64,000 bases of DNA from Symbiodinium natans (lineage: Eukaryota > Sar > Dinophyceae > Suessiales > Symbiodiniaceae): positions 393,501 through 457,500 of the forward strand of contig CAJNDS010002376.1 of assembly GCA_905221605.1 (NCBI GenBank). Direction: 5' to 3'. The position numbers and the translations under genes are program-made. The notes beneath the pieces were generated by a model. It was not told where the DNA came from, searched no databases, and saw nothing but the letters and a program-made list of their open reading frames with translations. Positions 30,842-44,550 of the stretch are shown piece after piece (position 1 is the stretch's first letter; each line of letters starts with the position of its first letter).

Positions 30842-33494
30842 CTGAATTGTTTAGGTGAGGTGATCTTGACCACCGAAGCATGCAGCGTGGCTCTCAGAGT
30901 TCTCTTCGCAGTTCAAGTGTGTCTCGTACACGTTCTGCAGCCTTCCCTCGTAAGGAGGCATGCGATTGTCACCCAGAGCCAAGGGCGTATCGATGATTTC
31001 ATGAAGCAGCTCCATGCAGATCAGGCGCTGCCTGCCGTCTGAAAATAGGAAAGTCCTCGACTTTGACAGGCATCGCCTGTCGCAGGGCTGCAGGCTTCAG
31101 TGTTCGAGATGTGATGAGATGTGCAAGATGCACTCTCCTGATGTAAACTACATTGCGGAGACGTTTCGACAGTGGACTCTGTCGGAGAACACAGGCGAGT
31201 GCTCGTGCGATGTAAAGGGAGTGTACTGTAGGAAGAAGTCCTCCAAGCAGCATGGTGCTGTCATGCCTTCCGCTTGTAATCCAGCTTCACTCCAGCTTCC
31301 TGCACACCCAACAGTGCCCAATGCCAGAGGTGCCTGCGCTGTGGGCTCCTCATGGTCATAGCGCCTCACACTGCTTGCTTGGGCCCAAAACTTCGAGCTG
31401 AGCCTGGACGTTCTTGGATATCATTCGGCTATCCAGGGCTGCCAAGAGGGCCGATGGGCCTGGTCGCTCGAGTAGCGCTACTCCGTGACCTTCGCGGTGG
31501 TGACCACAAAAACCCGCCACTTTTGTCTCATCGTTCCCATCGTTCCCATCGTTCCCATCGTTCCCATCGTTGGCTGCCATGTGATAAATGTGGTCGGAGC
31601 CGTCGGACAGTGGTCACTCCGATGGGGCTGTTCTTGATGCTGCCAACTTGAATTCTGAAGCAAGCTCCATGGCAGCAAGTTAGGCTTTCCATGGCTTGCC
31701 TTTTGCTGTTAAAGATTCAAAGATCCCTGGTTTGACCAACATGAAAAAGAGTGGGACATGGCCGCATGGCCCAGATGCTCTTGAACCCAGCTGGGCTGTA
31801 CATGCTTGTACGTTTTTGGCACTCATGTGTACCAGAAGTTGAAGCTTCAGGGCATGCCTGGGGTCCAAGACAGACTAAGGGTCAGTTCAACCTTCAAGGT
31901 GCCCATACCCAACCAAGCTATGTTGGAGTACACAAGCGCACAAACATGCGGAAGGGTTCTTGACTAGGCAAGCCTGCATGCAAACGACGGCGACGCAGGT
32001 TGTTGCCTTTCAAATGATGGGTGCCAAGGCGGCGCTCACCTCTAGCTGATGCGGGGCTGGGTCCCAGGCCCGGGTTTCACTGGTCTGCCAGACCCGTTGG
32101 TGCTTGCACTGAACTTCTCGATTGATAGCCGAGGCTTCAGAATCATGCATCTTCATGTGCATACAAAAAAGGTACTAACAGCTGCGCGCAGCACTTTGCA
32201 AAATGTGCAAGTACAAGCTGACAGCAAGAACACTTTGACTCTCGGGGTTTTAGCCAGCATACGGCGATGTATGCTTCTGGCCGAACTCGCCGCTGTCTCA
32301 GATATATTGGACTATTTGGACTCTGTTCCGGTTCTGCAGTGGATCGCCGATCTTGCCACCACCTGGACCTGCAAAGGCATGACTGTTGATGCACGAACAA
32401 CCCGACCCTAGCCAGTTGAGGCGGGTGACCTGTCCACTGGAGGTTGTTTGTGAAGTACAGCGAATGCCACGGCAGGCAACAGCTTCGTGGATTCATGCCG
32501 CGGGAACCAGGACATGTCGACTCGCCTGATCAACCCCGTACCCTTCAGCTGCAGCGGGTTTGAAGTTCTGAAGTTCTTAAGACTGGCAGTGCGAACAACC
32601 CGTGGCACAACAATCATAAACATGATCCTGTTGCCGGCTGACGTGACTTCATGCAAGCAGGTCGGCCCTCCATCCAGAACATGCTTTCATTCAATGCTGT
32701 GCTTATGATGCTGGCTTGTTCAGATGCTTCTGTGGTGCTGTTGGCTCGGTGGCTACAGCTTTGTGTGTCTTTCGAGTCAAGTGGCAGAAGGGGAACCCCC
32801 CCCCCCCGAGCTCAGAGTCGTTCACCGAAATTTCAGTGTTCGTGTCGACCACGGCGAACATCATCAGTTGTTGAGTCGCGAGAACCAGACCAACAATAAG
32901 CAGTCATAATTAGTCAACATTTTCCAACGTCACTATTCGGCCGGCAGTCATGCCAACAAAGTCGCTCCAAATCACAGATTGTTTGATTCACGCGAGTCAG
33001 TCAAGCGATGCCAATCAGCCAACACCTTAGCTCCTAGAGGTTGCGATGCTTGGTGTTTAGGGTTTTGGTTTTAAGTTGAGGGTTATCAGATGTTTTTGGG
33101 GGCCCACGATGCGATCTTCTTGATGTGCGTCTCGCTCTGTCACAGTCGTCCATCGCAGATTCCCCCCCCCCCCTCCCCCCCGCTCCCACCCCAAAAACAC
33201 GGCAATGTAATCGCATGTGATTTTTTGTATGATTTTGGCGCCCATCCTGAATGCAGATTTGCACCGGGCACCAGAAAGATGACTTGCTGTAATGCAGGAA
33301 CCCTCTGCTTCAAGCGGTTTGCAAGCCGTGGGCTGCTGGCGTCCTCTGTCTGGGTTCCAAGGCGTGATCGAAGTGCCCGGAGGCATGTTGAAATTTCCGA
33401 GTGATTGGTCTCCTGGTCAGGCAATGGCTTGCGATGCTTCTCGACCAGTGCCGCTTGCACGCAAACGTTGTGTCCGTTGTGTTGAGAGTGGGCA
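30842..33494. other. No firm gene
   Basis: Frames with partial protein character on + lie at about 31085-31250 (Cys-rich, contains CDEMCKMHSPDVNYIAETF), 32100-32400 (helical, contains LLAELAAVSDILDYLDSVP) and 32550-32660. No family is recognised. A 9-bp repeat lies at 31531-31570. Poly-C runs lie near 32800 and 33164-33181. A short telomere-like stretch lies at 33050-33085. Confidence 0.3.
31531..31570. repeat. 9-bp tandem repeat, about 4-5 copies
   Basis: TCGTTCCCA is repeated without interruption. A period of 9 keeps frames open on both strands (Ser-His-Arg repeats on +). Confidence 0.95.
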
Positions 33495-33910
33495 TTGACC
33501 ATTGGAATCTTCAAGGTTCAAGGCTTCACTCCAATTCTGAGAGCATGTCCGAGGTGCAAGTGCGGCTGTGGTGCTTCATCTCATGACCTCCCCAGATACG
33601 GTTATCGTGAACATAACTGCCTTGCACCCAGCACGGCAATCAACGCGGACCGATGCGCCAAAGAAGGCTTATTCACGCCGTGTTTCAACGAACGAGTGCT
33701 AAGAGCTGCCAAGGCTGTGATCAGCGTACTATTCTACAAGGAGTTCCTCCCGGATCTGCACATGAACCTGACGTGAGCTCCTGTGCTGTCTCAGCATTCT
33801 TGGTGGAACATTCGGATCGATTCATCTGGTACAGCATCATCTTTGAGGTGGACTGCCGTCGGTTTCGCTCTGGTCTTTCCACTGCAAACAGCCATCAGGC
33901 ACAGAGTGGG
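33495..33910 (+). CDS. Candidate exons: Cys-cluster frame, unknown
   Basis: The first frame (33495-33776) contains ACPRCKCGCG, a possible zinc-binding Cys cluster, and later FNERVLRAAKAVISVLFYKE, a good amphipathic helix. A second frame (about 33775-33913) contains EHSDRFIWYSIIFEVDCRRF. Both look more coding than their surroundings. Splice boundaries are not resolved and no family is recognised. Confidence 0.28.
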
Positions 33911-35078
33911 AAGTAAACATCTCTTTTCGGCAGTGCGATGCATAAAAGTGAGTCGTGCTCATCCAGACCTGTAAAGCCAAGTCGCGTCGTTTGATGTTTG
34001 AGCCAGGCTTTGCACTTGTATTTTGCTTTGTGTGCCATGCCCTGGGTCTGCGAAGGGAAGCTTTCAAACGAAGAGAGGCGGGCAACATGTGGGCAACATA
34101 TTCTCGGTTTTCCTTGTGCATCAGCTGTTTCTGTGACATGCGATCTGTTGTCCAGCAAGCGCTGATGGCCATCAGTGACTTCCGAGCGACATTGCTCAGA
34201 ACTTAGACCGTCTGATTTTGACGGTTGTTGCTAGCTGCATTCCTCAGGGTATCAAGAGACTGCCGGAGGTTGAATGTTTTCTTGGCCAACCAGCTATGGG
34301 ACTGGCCCGGCGACCAGACCTTACATCAGACGGCTTGAGTGCAGCCAGTTTTGTGGAATTTCTTGGTGTGGGTCCAAAGCTCGCGAGTTGGTGTCCACCT
34401 TGTCCACCTCAAGGCTGACTCTTGGTATGGCCGAGCTGAAGACAACGTGACCCGACCTCAGAGGGCGTTTCTCACGCATGTACCCGTCTTCAGAACCATG
34501 TCAGCAGAGGTTCGTGAGTAAGGTCTAAAGAGCAGGGTGGTCATGGAAAGAAGAAAGGGCCATACACCCGGCTTGCCCTTCAAGGAGGTTCTTGTGTGGG
34601 CTTGGTGCCATGTGATCTCTGGAAGGGTCTACAAAGACACGCCGCTTCCTCCCCAACACGCTCAGAGGGCCCTGACCCAAGTCTAGTCCGTTGGCGGGTG
34701 CAGAGATGCTACTACTGGGCTGGTCACGTCATTGGAGAACTTGCATGAACGTGGATGCTCTTTCATGGAATAGCAGCAGCATTCGCATTTGGCCTCTGCT
34801 GATCTAGCGGCATGTATGTGCTGTAGCAGAACTTGCGGTTACACAACTTAGGGACTGTCACGGGCCTGCGTAGAGGCTCGAGAAATGTGCATCTTGCAGT
34901 TGGCCTAGTCCACTGGTGAGGTCTTGGATCTCCTCATGAGAATCATCGATGCCATGCAAGTGTGAGCCTGAGATGCAAGCTGCAAGTGGTCGAGCATTCC
35001 TCGATTCCTCAATTCATCGACCCCTACATAAGTGGAACCAGCAGACTACCACTGCCACTGCTACTACCTTTGCCGCTA
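33911..35078. other. No gene recognised
   Basis: I see no recognisable exon or structured repeat here. Confidence 0.4.
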
Positions 35079-36182
<1,104 letters not shown>

Positions 36183-38344
36183 CTACTTGCACTATTTGTG
36201 CTACTTACACTGCTTGTACTGCTTAGTTACTGCTTGTGCTGGTAGTTGGTATCCTGGAGGAACTCTTTCTGGTACCTCGCCGTGGGCGAAGCCGCATCAA
36301 GCTCGGTGTTTCTTGTTTGCGTTTCCGGCCTAGAAGCTGAACTTCTGCCAAGGTGCATGTTGAGATTTTGATAGGTCAAGAGTTCTGCACGTGGGTGTCT
36401 GCCGAAAAGGAGTTGGTGGAGGCCTGAGGAGGGGGGCTGGCATGATGTGCAACTGCGAAGGCTTGTTGTAGAGCCTTATTTGTCGAGATGCGAGAACCTC
36501 GGCATTCACATGTTAAGAAGTGTACGCAGTCCAGGCCATGTAGGAGGTTCTGTGATATCTTGGACATGACGGGGCCACCCAAGAACGGGGCTTCCCAGAC
36601 ACCTAGGAGGAAAGTAATCACGAGACTCTAAGAAAGCAGAGTCGCAGCCAAGGCTTTCGAGTTCAATGGCTTACTGTAGCCTGTGCAGGCAAGGGGAAGG
36701 CAAACAGGATGACTAAGGTGTGAACTTTAGACATCTTTAGACTTCAGCCATCTGCCATCCCCACGCTCGAAAGCTAGTCCGTCGCCTGGGCCAAGCATGG
36801 CGAAGAGCCCATCACAAGAGCTGTTGGACGTCTTGAGACCTCTCCCGCATTCCAATGTGGAGGAAGCAGAACTGAAGGGCCGGTCGACTGTGCTTGGGCC
36901 TCGGCTTCCAAGAAACGAAACGAAAAGCAGAAGTTCCTCTGCAGTGTCCCCTATCCCGTTGTGCTCAGGCTGAGGCTCCTCGCCCGCCTGCATAAAGCCA
37001 CGGAGGTGTGGACTGACGAGTGACAGACATGCAGACGGTGAGAACGACAGACAGAGACAACTTTGGATCAATGCGGGAAACCCCGAGAATCAATTCGGAA
37101 ACCTCGCGACCCCCGCCCTCCCCCCCCTTCCCCCACTCGCCTGGCTTGAGACGGTGGCAGCAGCAGCCAAGACTGACCAAAAGGTTTGGCTTTGTCAATT
37201 TTGTGTGACATGTATGCTCTGTGACCGTGCAAGCCACCCCAAAACAAGGACTAATAACAATAGCATATGATGACATTGGGTGCTTTCAAAACCCATGCTT
37301 CTCATAGAGTTCCCCAGAAAAGAGCAAAATTGCTTCAGATGCTTTCAATCTAAACATCTCGGAAAAGGTAGAGTTTGACTTTCGATGATGTCAATTCAAC
37401 ACCCACAGACTCTTTGTTCCTCCTTGGAAAAATGGGTGTTGAAGGCATCTCAGGTCATCTGATGTTTCAGGTCATCTGATGTGTAACGTGTCAGAAGCAA
37501 GAGTGTTGAGGGCATCTAAGCTTGTCATTTCCGCTTTCTCGGTTCATTATGTGAAGCATGGTTGCTGAAGGCATCTACGGTCATAATTTTATCGGTACGC
37601 GACCCGCCCGGGCCAGGGCCCAGACAAGGATAGAGAGGAGTAAGGGAGGGGGGGTGTGGGGTGTGGGGTGGTGGCAGGGGTGGGTGGTGTGGTAAAGGCC
37701 CCGACTGGATCGGAAACAGTTCGAATCGGGTCATGGTGTTTAATTCATTAATTTCACTCGCCGGGCACAAAGTAACCGCGAAGTACAGTAATTATATGCT
37801 TATGATGCGGGGCTCATTGTATTCTCATTGTTGCCCCCCGCCGTGAAATAGTAATAATGCCGCACTAAATTCATTTCTTTTTCTGTGCGGTCAGAATAGT
37901 ATTCACTTTATTTTGTAATCACTAAAGGCCCAGTAAAAGAAGTAAAATAGGGGCCCATATAATTCCTAACAATGATAGTGTTAAAGGGAGTGAATAAGAG
38001 AATGAAGTGAGATTACGAACAAATGAACGCACTGAACGAGAGAACGCAGCACATATACGAACTCATGATTGGTGCTGCAGTAGTATTAATATCATTCTTA
38101 TTTCGACTGGATCGGAAACAGTTTGCAGACTTACCAGACAAGTCTCTCCAGGATTTGGGGTTTAGGGTTTAGTGTCGAGGGTTTGGGGTTTTAAAGGTTT
38201 GGACACTGGTCCGTTCCACAGACCTGCTTCCCCAACCTGGGATCTGACGCCCAAAGCTGCTTGACTTGAATTGGGCGGGCCAATGCGAAGCCTGGCCTGA
38301 TCCGAAGCGAGCTGATCTATCTGCTTCTAGATTCGCCATGGATG
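36183..38344. other. No gene recognised; AT-rich part and weak repeats
   Basis: A three-copy, diverged repeat of about 64 bp (GTGTTGAAGGCATCT...GTCAT) lies at 37436-37585. The stretch 37740-38110 is unusually AT-rich. The 18-mer GACTGGATCGGAAACAGTT occurs at about 37701 and again at about 38106, flanking that AT-rich stretch. A short telomere-like piece lies at 38155-38205. Confidence 0.45.
37436..37585. repeat. Degenerate 64-bp repeat, three copies
   Basis: Copies begin near 37436, 37502 and 37561 with GTTGAAGGCATCT or a close variant, each followed within 20 bases by GTCAT. Confidence 0.6.
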
Positions 38345-38440
38345 TTCCAGGGATACTCCTGGGATGCTCTGCAGGGTTCTGTGGGGGTGGGCACGTCCCG
38401 GAGAAGATTGGGGTGCACTTGCAGGATTCTCGGTGGGATA
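38345..38440 (-). repeat. Dispersed repeat, copy 1
   Basis: On the - strand this reads as proline-rich NPAEHPRSIPG, closely matching NPAENPVRSIPG read on + at about 47010-47065. The shared DNA includes GTATCCCTGGAA and GCAGAG. Two copies in opposite orientation 8.6 kb apart suggest a dispersed element or retrocopy fragment. Confidence 0.5.
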
Positions 38441-41399
38441 CGCGGTGGGCCACGAGATGCGGGCGAGGAGCTACAACCCCACACCTAGGGTGGGGAATGA
38501 AAGTACAACCTGGAAAGGGAAAGGCATAGCAGAAAGAGCAAGCACAACAAGCAGCCTCCTTGGCGGGTAGTCACGACAAACAAACCCACCCGCCTGGAGT
38601 CTCAAGGTCTGTTAAGACCCGGAGGCCGACGGGAAAACGGAGCGTGACATGCAAAGACGTAGAAATCGCGTCAACAGATATCAGCCACAGGCTGCATGCT
38701 GCATGTTTGAGCTTGGACTAGCCAACTCATCAGTATACATGTGGGCCGACAAATCGTTCATGGACAGAAAGCCACTTCGCCTTGGGTCCCAGCCTGCCGA
38801 AGGATGGGTCTCGAACCATTAGGAGTATTCTAAGCCCATCACCTTGCAAGTGAAGCAGAAGTCAATGCGCGGCAAAGATTGTAGATGCCGAAGACGCTCA
38901 TCATCACCAAAGCAAGCTCCTTGAAGCTTGCGATTGTTGTTGTTGTTTACAACCTTTCTCTCTCCAGTGTTCAATTCAACAATCGATCTCGTGCCTTAAA
39001 CGGTACGAAAATCAAAACATCAATCACTTAATGGTCCCAAAAAGAAGCCCCCTCTCCCATGTAGGTTATTAGATGTTATTAGGGGTTTGTGGCTTTGGGT
39101 CCAGCAGCTCAAGGGTTGACAGGGTCAGCCATGTTTGTCTGTTTTGGTTCAGCGGAGTTAGACAACTTGGACGGCTTGACGCTGGTCCCCCCCCTTTCCC
39201 TGCTCCCTCGAAAACTGGCCTGGTTTGCGCTTGCTGCGTGCTGCTCCGGCGTGTGTCTAGCTTCCGTAGCCCAAATCTCAAGTCATTGCTTGTACGTGGG
39301 AGTGATCAACTTCCGTATCACAGGCTTCCAACAAGTGTCTTGGCTACGTCCGGACTTGCACACCCACACCCGCATCCACATCCAGAACCGCATTCCCTGG
39401 ACAGGAACTGAAGGCTGCAGGCATGCCGGCAAACGAGGCCCTGCCTTTGCAAGGATGCTTTTGGATGCTTTTTGTGTCATGCCGGTGGTGCTTCTTTTCA
39501 ATAAGCCACGCACTTTCCGCGATCCAAGCATGTGGTTGTCGACGGTCGATGTTGCACACTCCGCAGGCAAGCCGCATCAATCAGTACAACATGTTTCTTT
39601 GTCGGGACTTTGAGAGGCTCTGGAGCTGGGGCCCCAGCGTCAAACGCAGGCACTTTTCAACCTTCAAATGCCAACTCCTCGCCTCAAGTCTTCGCCACAC
39701 CGTTTAACCAGTCAATATTTGGGGGAATGGTCCTATGGGGACCTTCTTTAAACTCAAAAGCGTCTTCTGGGTCGTTCTGAGGATTTGCAAAGCTGGGATT
39801 AAAAGTCCTGAAACCGGAGTACGATTCGGAATGTCTCCATCTTGAAAACGAAAAGGGGGTTGGCGCGTTGGCTGCACAAACCCAAACCTTAGAAGAATGG
39901 CAGTCGGAATCATTGATCATGGAGTGTGAAGAAATTGCAGAAAGGCGAAAAACAGTTCGTGAATGTTGCGGGATGCTGTGGAGAAGCATGTCTGCAAACC
40001 GGATCGGAGGAGGGTCGCTGTGCCTCTGCTTCAAACCCGGTTCAGGTAATATCAAATCTCTACCAATCCAGAAAGTTCCTACTACTTGCGCCCCGGGCAC
40101 ACCACCTACGCCCTCCCCCGATGTCCCGTGGCTAGTCCCGGGAGTACTCCCACTACTCCCACTACTCCCACTATTCCCTACCACTCCCTACCACTCCCTA
40201 CCACTCCCTACTGCTCCCTACTGCTCTCTACTGCTCTGCTGCTCCGGCCCCTCCTACTACCACCTCCACCGCAAGCAAGCTAGTAGTTGACCTCTTGCTT
40301 TCCTGCTCCTGTTCCACTCGCCTTCCTATAAGTGCCAATGCAGAAATCCCCGGTGTCACCTGGAGAACCCAATCGCCGGAGGGTTGGGGATGCCGAGGTT
40401 CCTTTCAATGCGCCCATCCCCTACACGCCCCTGGAGCCGCCCCCCCCCCCCTTGAAATTTCCACTGGGCACAGAAATGGCCTAGATCTAGGGCCTTGGAG
40501 GCAGGGGATGCCAGGACGGGGACGCCTGAATAAATTCTCCAACAATTTCTCAGCACAAGAGCCAAAGGCATCGATCCCTGGTCTCATATGAACTTGGAGC
40601 ATACCGCAGTGAAGTTCACCAATCTGCAGTAAGGCTTCAAAACTTATCGCTCTCCGGCGACCCTTAGATCAGTGAGCCGTGCTCTGGCCTCAGAACCATA
40701 TCTTCATTTCGCTGGCTTGCGCAATTGGGCGCTGAGGTGAACATCCAATTGTATCCATTCTTCTTCGGGCTGCTGAGCGGCAATGAAGCTCGACAGTCAC
40801 AGCCTCATGGCATTAATGCGGCCACGAGGCCATATTACCTTCATCTTGTCCTGGGTGCAAGTCTCAGTGTTGGGTGTAAATGTTCTGGCCTATGCTGACC
40901 TTCTCAGATTGAACTGAGCTCAGATCCAAAGACTGGGGAATATTCGCAGCACCGCTTGATTTTCGCTTGCCTGTTTTCCTGTCGAGCCGGCATGTTTTCA
41001 TAAACCATATCATGACACCCGCGATTGCAGTTGCTGACGCGCTCATCCATATGCTCCGTCGGCAAAGCCAGGCTTGCTCTCCACCACTCTTGTCGCCCTT
41101 CTCAACGTGGCAGCTCGGTGGCAGTGTTGATGCTCTTTTTTTGGCGAGTCTGAGTCTATCTGAGTCCTTTGAGTCTGCAAACGGTGAGAGTGCTAAAGGC
41201 TATTGCCATGGAGAATCCGTTCAGGCTCGCCGCATTGAACATGCAGTTTCTGCCAGTGCGCAAGCAGTCAGCCGTAGTTGCAGTTTTAGCATACAAGGCT
41301 CCTGAACAGGTCCGGAGAATCTACCGACCGTGCATGTTCCTACGCATACAACCCAGGAAGACTGCCTAAACTTAGCATGCTGGATTGTGGCACAACCAG
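38441..41399. other. No firm gene
   Basis: Several frames are open on + (39073-39613, 39868-40290, 40967-41369) but none is recognisable. The stretch 41190-41360 (contains ENPFRLAALNMQFLPVRKQS) looks coding-like and may be the exon before 41400. A CCACTACTC/CTACCACTCCC minisatellite lies at 40140-40250. Confidence 0.3.
40140..40250. repeat. CCACTACTC / CTACCACTCCC minisatellite
   Basis: Three copies of a 9-bp unit are followed by about four copies of an 11-bp relative and then CTACTGCTC variants. Confidence 0.85.
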
Positions 41400-41569
41400 G
41401 ATTTTCCAGCAATCGAAGAGTTGCCCGTCTGCGAGCTTAACAAGCCATTTCTGAAAACAATGCTATCTGCTGCCATGGGGAGGCCTAATTCTCTTGATAC
41501 GGTTCGAGTGCAAGACGAGTTCCAGTTGTGTCGGGAGGCCGCTTTCGATGACGTAGCGACACTGCAACG
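41400..41569 (+). CDS. Candidate internal exon, unknown product
   Basis: Bounded by CAACCAG|GATT and GCAACG|GTAAGC. The 56-residue product (contains AIEELPVCELNKPFLKTMLS and VQDEFQLCREAAFDDVATLQ) has strong globular character, acidic and helical. Both splice sites are good and the acceptor has the AG|G context. It is the best-defined exon of the 41-43 kb gene. The family is not recognised. A likely following exon lies at about 41618-41690 (contains CKALQEVIQDEEAMCAAAQC). Confidence 0.48.
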
Positions 41570-41617
41570 GTAAGCCTTGCAAGGGATGCCTCCTGGATGT
41601 GCTCCATGTGAATTCAT

Positions 41618-41690
41618 GTGCAAGGCACTGCAAGAGGTCATCCAGGACGAGGAGGCCATGTGTGCAGCAGCGCAGTGTTGCAAATTAAAG
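41618..41690 (+). CDS. Candidate exon, helical and Cys-rich
   Basis: The open frame encodes CKALQEVIQDEEAMCAAAQC, a short helix with paired Cys. It lies 50 bases after the exon ending at 41569. Its boundaries are not certain. Confidence 0.3.
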
Positions 41691-42559
41691 TAGGAATGGT
41701 CATGAATTGCTCTGTGGCACATGACCCAGGAAACATGGTACGAACGCTTCGAGTTCGAGTGGGAGGTAGGAGCAGACTGTCAGTTGCCATGAACTTTTTG
41801 TGGGTAGACACAAAGCACGGAGACAGTTTTCGAACACGTTTCTCAGCTCAAGTACAGTTTGTTTGGCCTCCTACGAAATGCCTAAGAGGTCTTGCCCGGT
41901 GGCTTGGGGAATGAAGGTGCCCCTGCCGCATTAGCGGATCATTAGCGGTCTTGTAGTGTGTCTTGCTTTGCGTTCGGAGCGCCCTGTCGCCAGGCAGCTC
42001 CAGTGATGCAGAATATCCACCGTAGACAGCAGCCACAAAGCTGGCTTGCATCATAAAGTTGGTATTGTCTGTGCGAGTGCGAGCCAGCTTTGACTTGCAC
42101 AAAATCATTCCTCAGGGTCTACTGAGTCTACTGCGCACATGACTGCACAGAGCGAGGAAGTCGATCTTGAGATGCCAACTCTCCATAACTCTCCTGTAAC
42201 ATGTGTGGATGCAAGAAATGTATCTTGTTCAGGCTGCTGCACGCCTGCATGCACAACAGCCCCGGCAGGCGAGGGACGGCAATTTCTGTGCTCTTGCGAT
42301 GACCAGTGCTTGGGACTTGAGAAGGACTATTCAATGCCAGTCGCGATATCCTTGAAGAGCACAGTGGCCTTGACTCATCCTTAGAGGCCGAGAGTTCCGA
42401 AATGTTCCGCTGCAAGGACTGAGTGCGCAGTGAAAGTGCTGCGAGTACTGAAGAGGCGGTCTTTTCCGCCTTCGTGTGCGACGGGCGAGGCTGGTCATCC
42501 TTTTGCCTTAGCCCACCGCGAAAGAGACTCTCAGCCCAGGCTTCGCTGTGTTACGCAGT
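41691..42559. other. Probable introns with a Cys-rich frame
   Basis: The frame at 42139-42384 (+) has clustered Cys (CVDARNVSCSGCCTPACTT, then CSCDDQC) and might be an exon of the same gene. I cannot define its boundaries. Confidence 0.3.
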
Positions 42560-42709
42560 CAAGTCCAGAAGATCGTCTGCGAGGCAGTGCCAAGTAGAGA
42601 CATTGCCAATCTCCATTGCATCTGGCTTAAGACCGTCCAGGCTGACAGGCTGACAGATGATTTGCTGGAGGACTTCTTTAGACTGGTGCAGAAGCCTTTT
42701 TCGCCTTGA
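42560..42709 (+). CDS. Candidate terminal exon, helical
   Basis: The frame encodes VQKIVCEAVPSRDIANLHC, then DRLTDDLLEDFFRLVQKPF, and terminates at TGA 42707-42709. The composition is clearly protein-like, and the two alternative frames stop early or are low quality. It probably ends the gene represented by the exons from 41400. Not recognised. Confidence 0.42.
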   Translation, partial: QVQKIVCEAVPSRDIANLHCIWLKTVQADRLTDDLLEDFFRLVQKPFSP

Positions 42710-43734
42710 CCCTTTGCAAAACACGTCGAGGAAACCACGTGTACTTTTTACGATAACACATGTGATGCGCGAAGCAAGTGCAAGTTGCGCGGAGATCCTG
42801 GCGTGGGCGAGGCTTTGAGGGGTCGGGGCTCCTTTCCATTTTGGGGTGGCGTGATATCGCGCTGCCTGAAGGCATCACCTCCGCCACTGCCCAAATTCTA
42901 TAAATTGTCGCCTACCAGTTCCTACTTCACCTGGAGGCTTGGGGCTTTCCTGTTACTTTACGGCTTAAACGCTCGGGCCTCTTTTCCTCAGGAGGGGTGC
43001 GGAGGGGAAGGCATGTGCCGGCACTTATCTCAGTGGGTCGGAATGATATCCAGCTGGTAGAAGGCTTCGCCCATGCGCTTGCAGCAAAGCGGGGTGCCAG
43101 CTTAGTGTCGTGCTTTATTTCCAAGTTGGGGAATGCAAATCCGTAAATCAACCACGACTGGAAACTCACTCCGGCAGGACACTTCACGTGCCTGATGCTG
43201 AATTCCGTGTCTTCGGCGCCAACTCTCGAGGCGAATTTCATTCTGCTTTTTGCTGCGAGCATGCCCATGTTGCTCTGTCACCTCCTTCTTGGGATCGACT
43301 GCAATGACCATGACCAGGCTAGCACATCTCAGGCCGCGATTCGGGTTTCAACAATGAGCGGAAGCGTGCTGTTCGGTTTTTTTGTTCTGGTTCAGACCTA
43401 TGGAAATCTTGGACTCGTGCTTGTTGCCAGCAGTTCACACTCCACGATTGGGAATAGCATGATCTTCTTCATGTGTTTTGTTCATGGGCTTTGTGCTTAG
43501 GCGCAGAACTGAGCAATTGTGCATAAGCTCACCTCCTATTTCAGCCAGAAATCACTAAGTCGCCGACAGTCCCATGAAAGCATGGCGACACAGAGTTTTA
43601 CAGTGCAGCACATGTGTGCTCCTCGATGGGCCAGACAGCGGTGTTGGCTACGCAGTATCGTTGGACTGGACCGGCTGGAACGTCATTCGCATGATCGGCT
43701 AGCACTTGGCTAGTGGTATTTGGAAAGTGTCGCC
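42710..43734. other. No firm gene
   Basis: A frame at 43195-43500 contains two hydrophobic segments (LLFAASMPMLLCHLLLGI; VLFGFFVLVQTYGNLGLVLV) that could be membrane exons, but it has no recognised family and no clear boundaries. Confidence 0.3.
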
Positions 43735-44004
43735 ATGATGGAGGAGCAGCAGGAGGAGGGGACCGATTTAAAGGCAACAGCAGCAGCAAGTGAAGGAGCA
43801 ATACCCAGAGCTGACGGTTTGGCTGCTGAAGCTGCCATCCTCACCACGCCTGAGGCAGAAAATCAAGAGACCAACCTTGTTGCTTCTCTTGATGTGGGTG
43901 GCTCGTCGACAAGTGTGGCGGCAGAACAGAAGGTGTCTGATGGCTATTCTTGCAACATCGGACATGTGACCGTTTGGGCCGACAGCCAGGACAGACAGAA
44001 TTGA
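43735..44004 (+). CDS. Candidate first exon, disordered and acidic
   Basis: ATG-initiated (two tandem ATGs at 43735 and 43738). It encodes an Ala/Glu/Thr-rich, probably disordered segment starting MMEEQQEEGTDLKATAAASE. A similar acidic frame follows at about 44040-44173 (contains REEPNVGEEATAMDEQGG). It may be the N-terminus of the gene whose later exons lie at 44551 and 44955. Confidence 0.32.
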   Translation: MMEEQQEEGTDLKATAAASEGAIPRADGLAAEAAILTTPEAENQETNLVASLDVGGSSTSVAAEQKVSDGYSCNIGHVTVWADSQDRQN

Positions 44005-44550
44005 ACATGTGGTAATAGGTGTGTTTGCCTCGCGCCAGATTGTGACTCATGATCTTCACACTCGCGAGGAGCCGAATGTGGGTGAGGAAGCAACAGCTAT
44101 GGATGAGCAAGGTGGTGAGAGGATGTCACTGAGGCCAAGCACGGCAGAGGACCTGGCGTTTGTAGACGCGTAGTTGGAGTTCAACTTGAGGGCAGAAGGC
44201 ACTCCACTGCATGGCATGGAGGGGACATGAGGGGACTCATGATGCCTTGAGGATCAGATCGAATCCGCGGTGTTGAGCAGTTCAGGCTGGACGTTTGAGT
44301 GTGTGTCGTCGTGCTGCCACGTCTGAGCGATCTTAAACACAACACTTTTTCAGCTGACATTTCTTACCGATCTCATCATGGTCGTTTCCCAGTGCCGCAG
44401 TTTGTGTGTCCAGTATGTTTTCAATCATGATGGTTGTTGTGACCCTATCCGGCCCCCGATATGTGCCTGCCACAACCCAAGCGGGACCACAACAACTTCC
44501 TCCGTACATCATGACAAGATACAAGTACTGCACGTCAGGCGCAGTCAGCC

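Noticed and set aside
38169-38453. Minus-strand frame of 94 codons as a gene
   Set aside because: It overlaps a dispersed repeat, is proline-rich and has no supported boundaries; reported as a repeat instead.
38800-38850. GGTCTCGAACCATT as a tRNA T-arm
   Set aside because: The T-stem does not pair and no acceptor or anticodon stem can be built on either strand; the same phrase at 47118 also fails.
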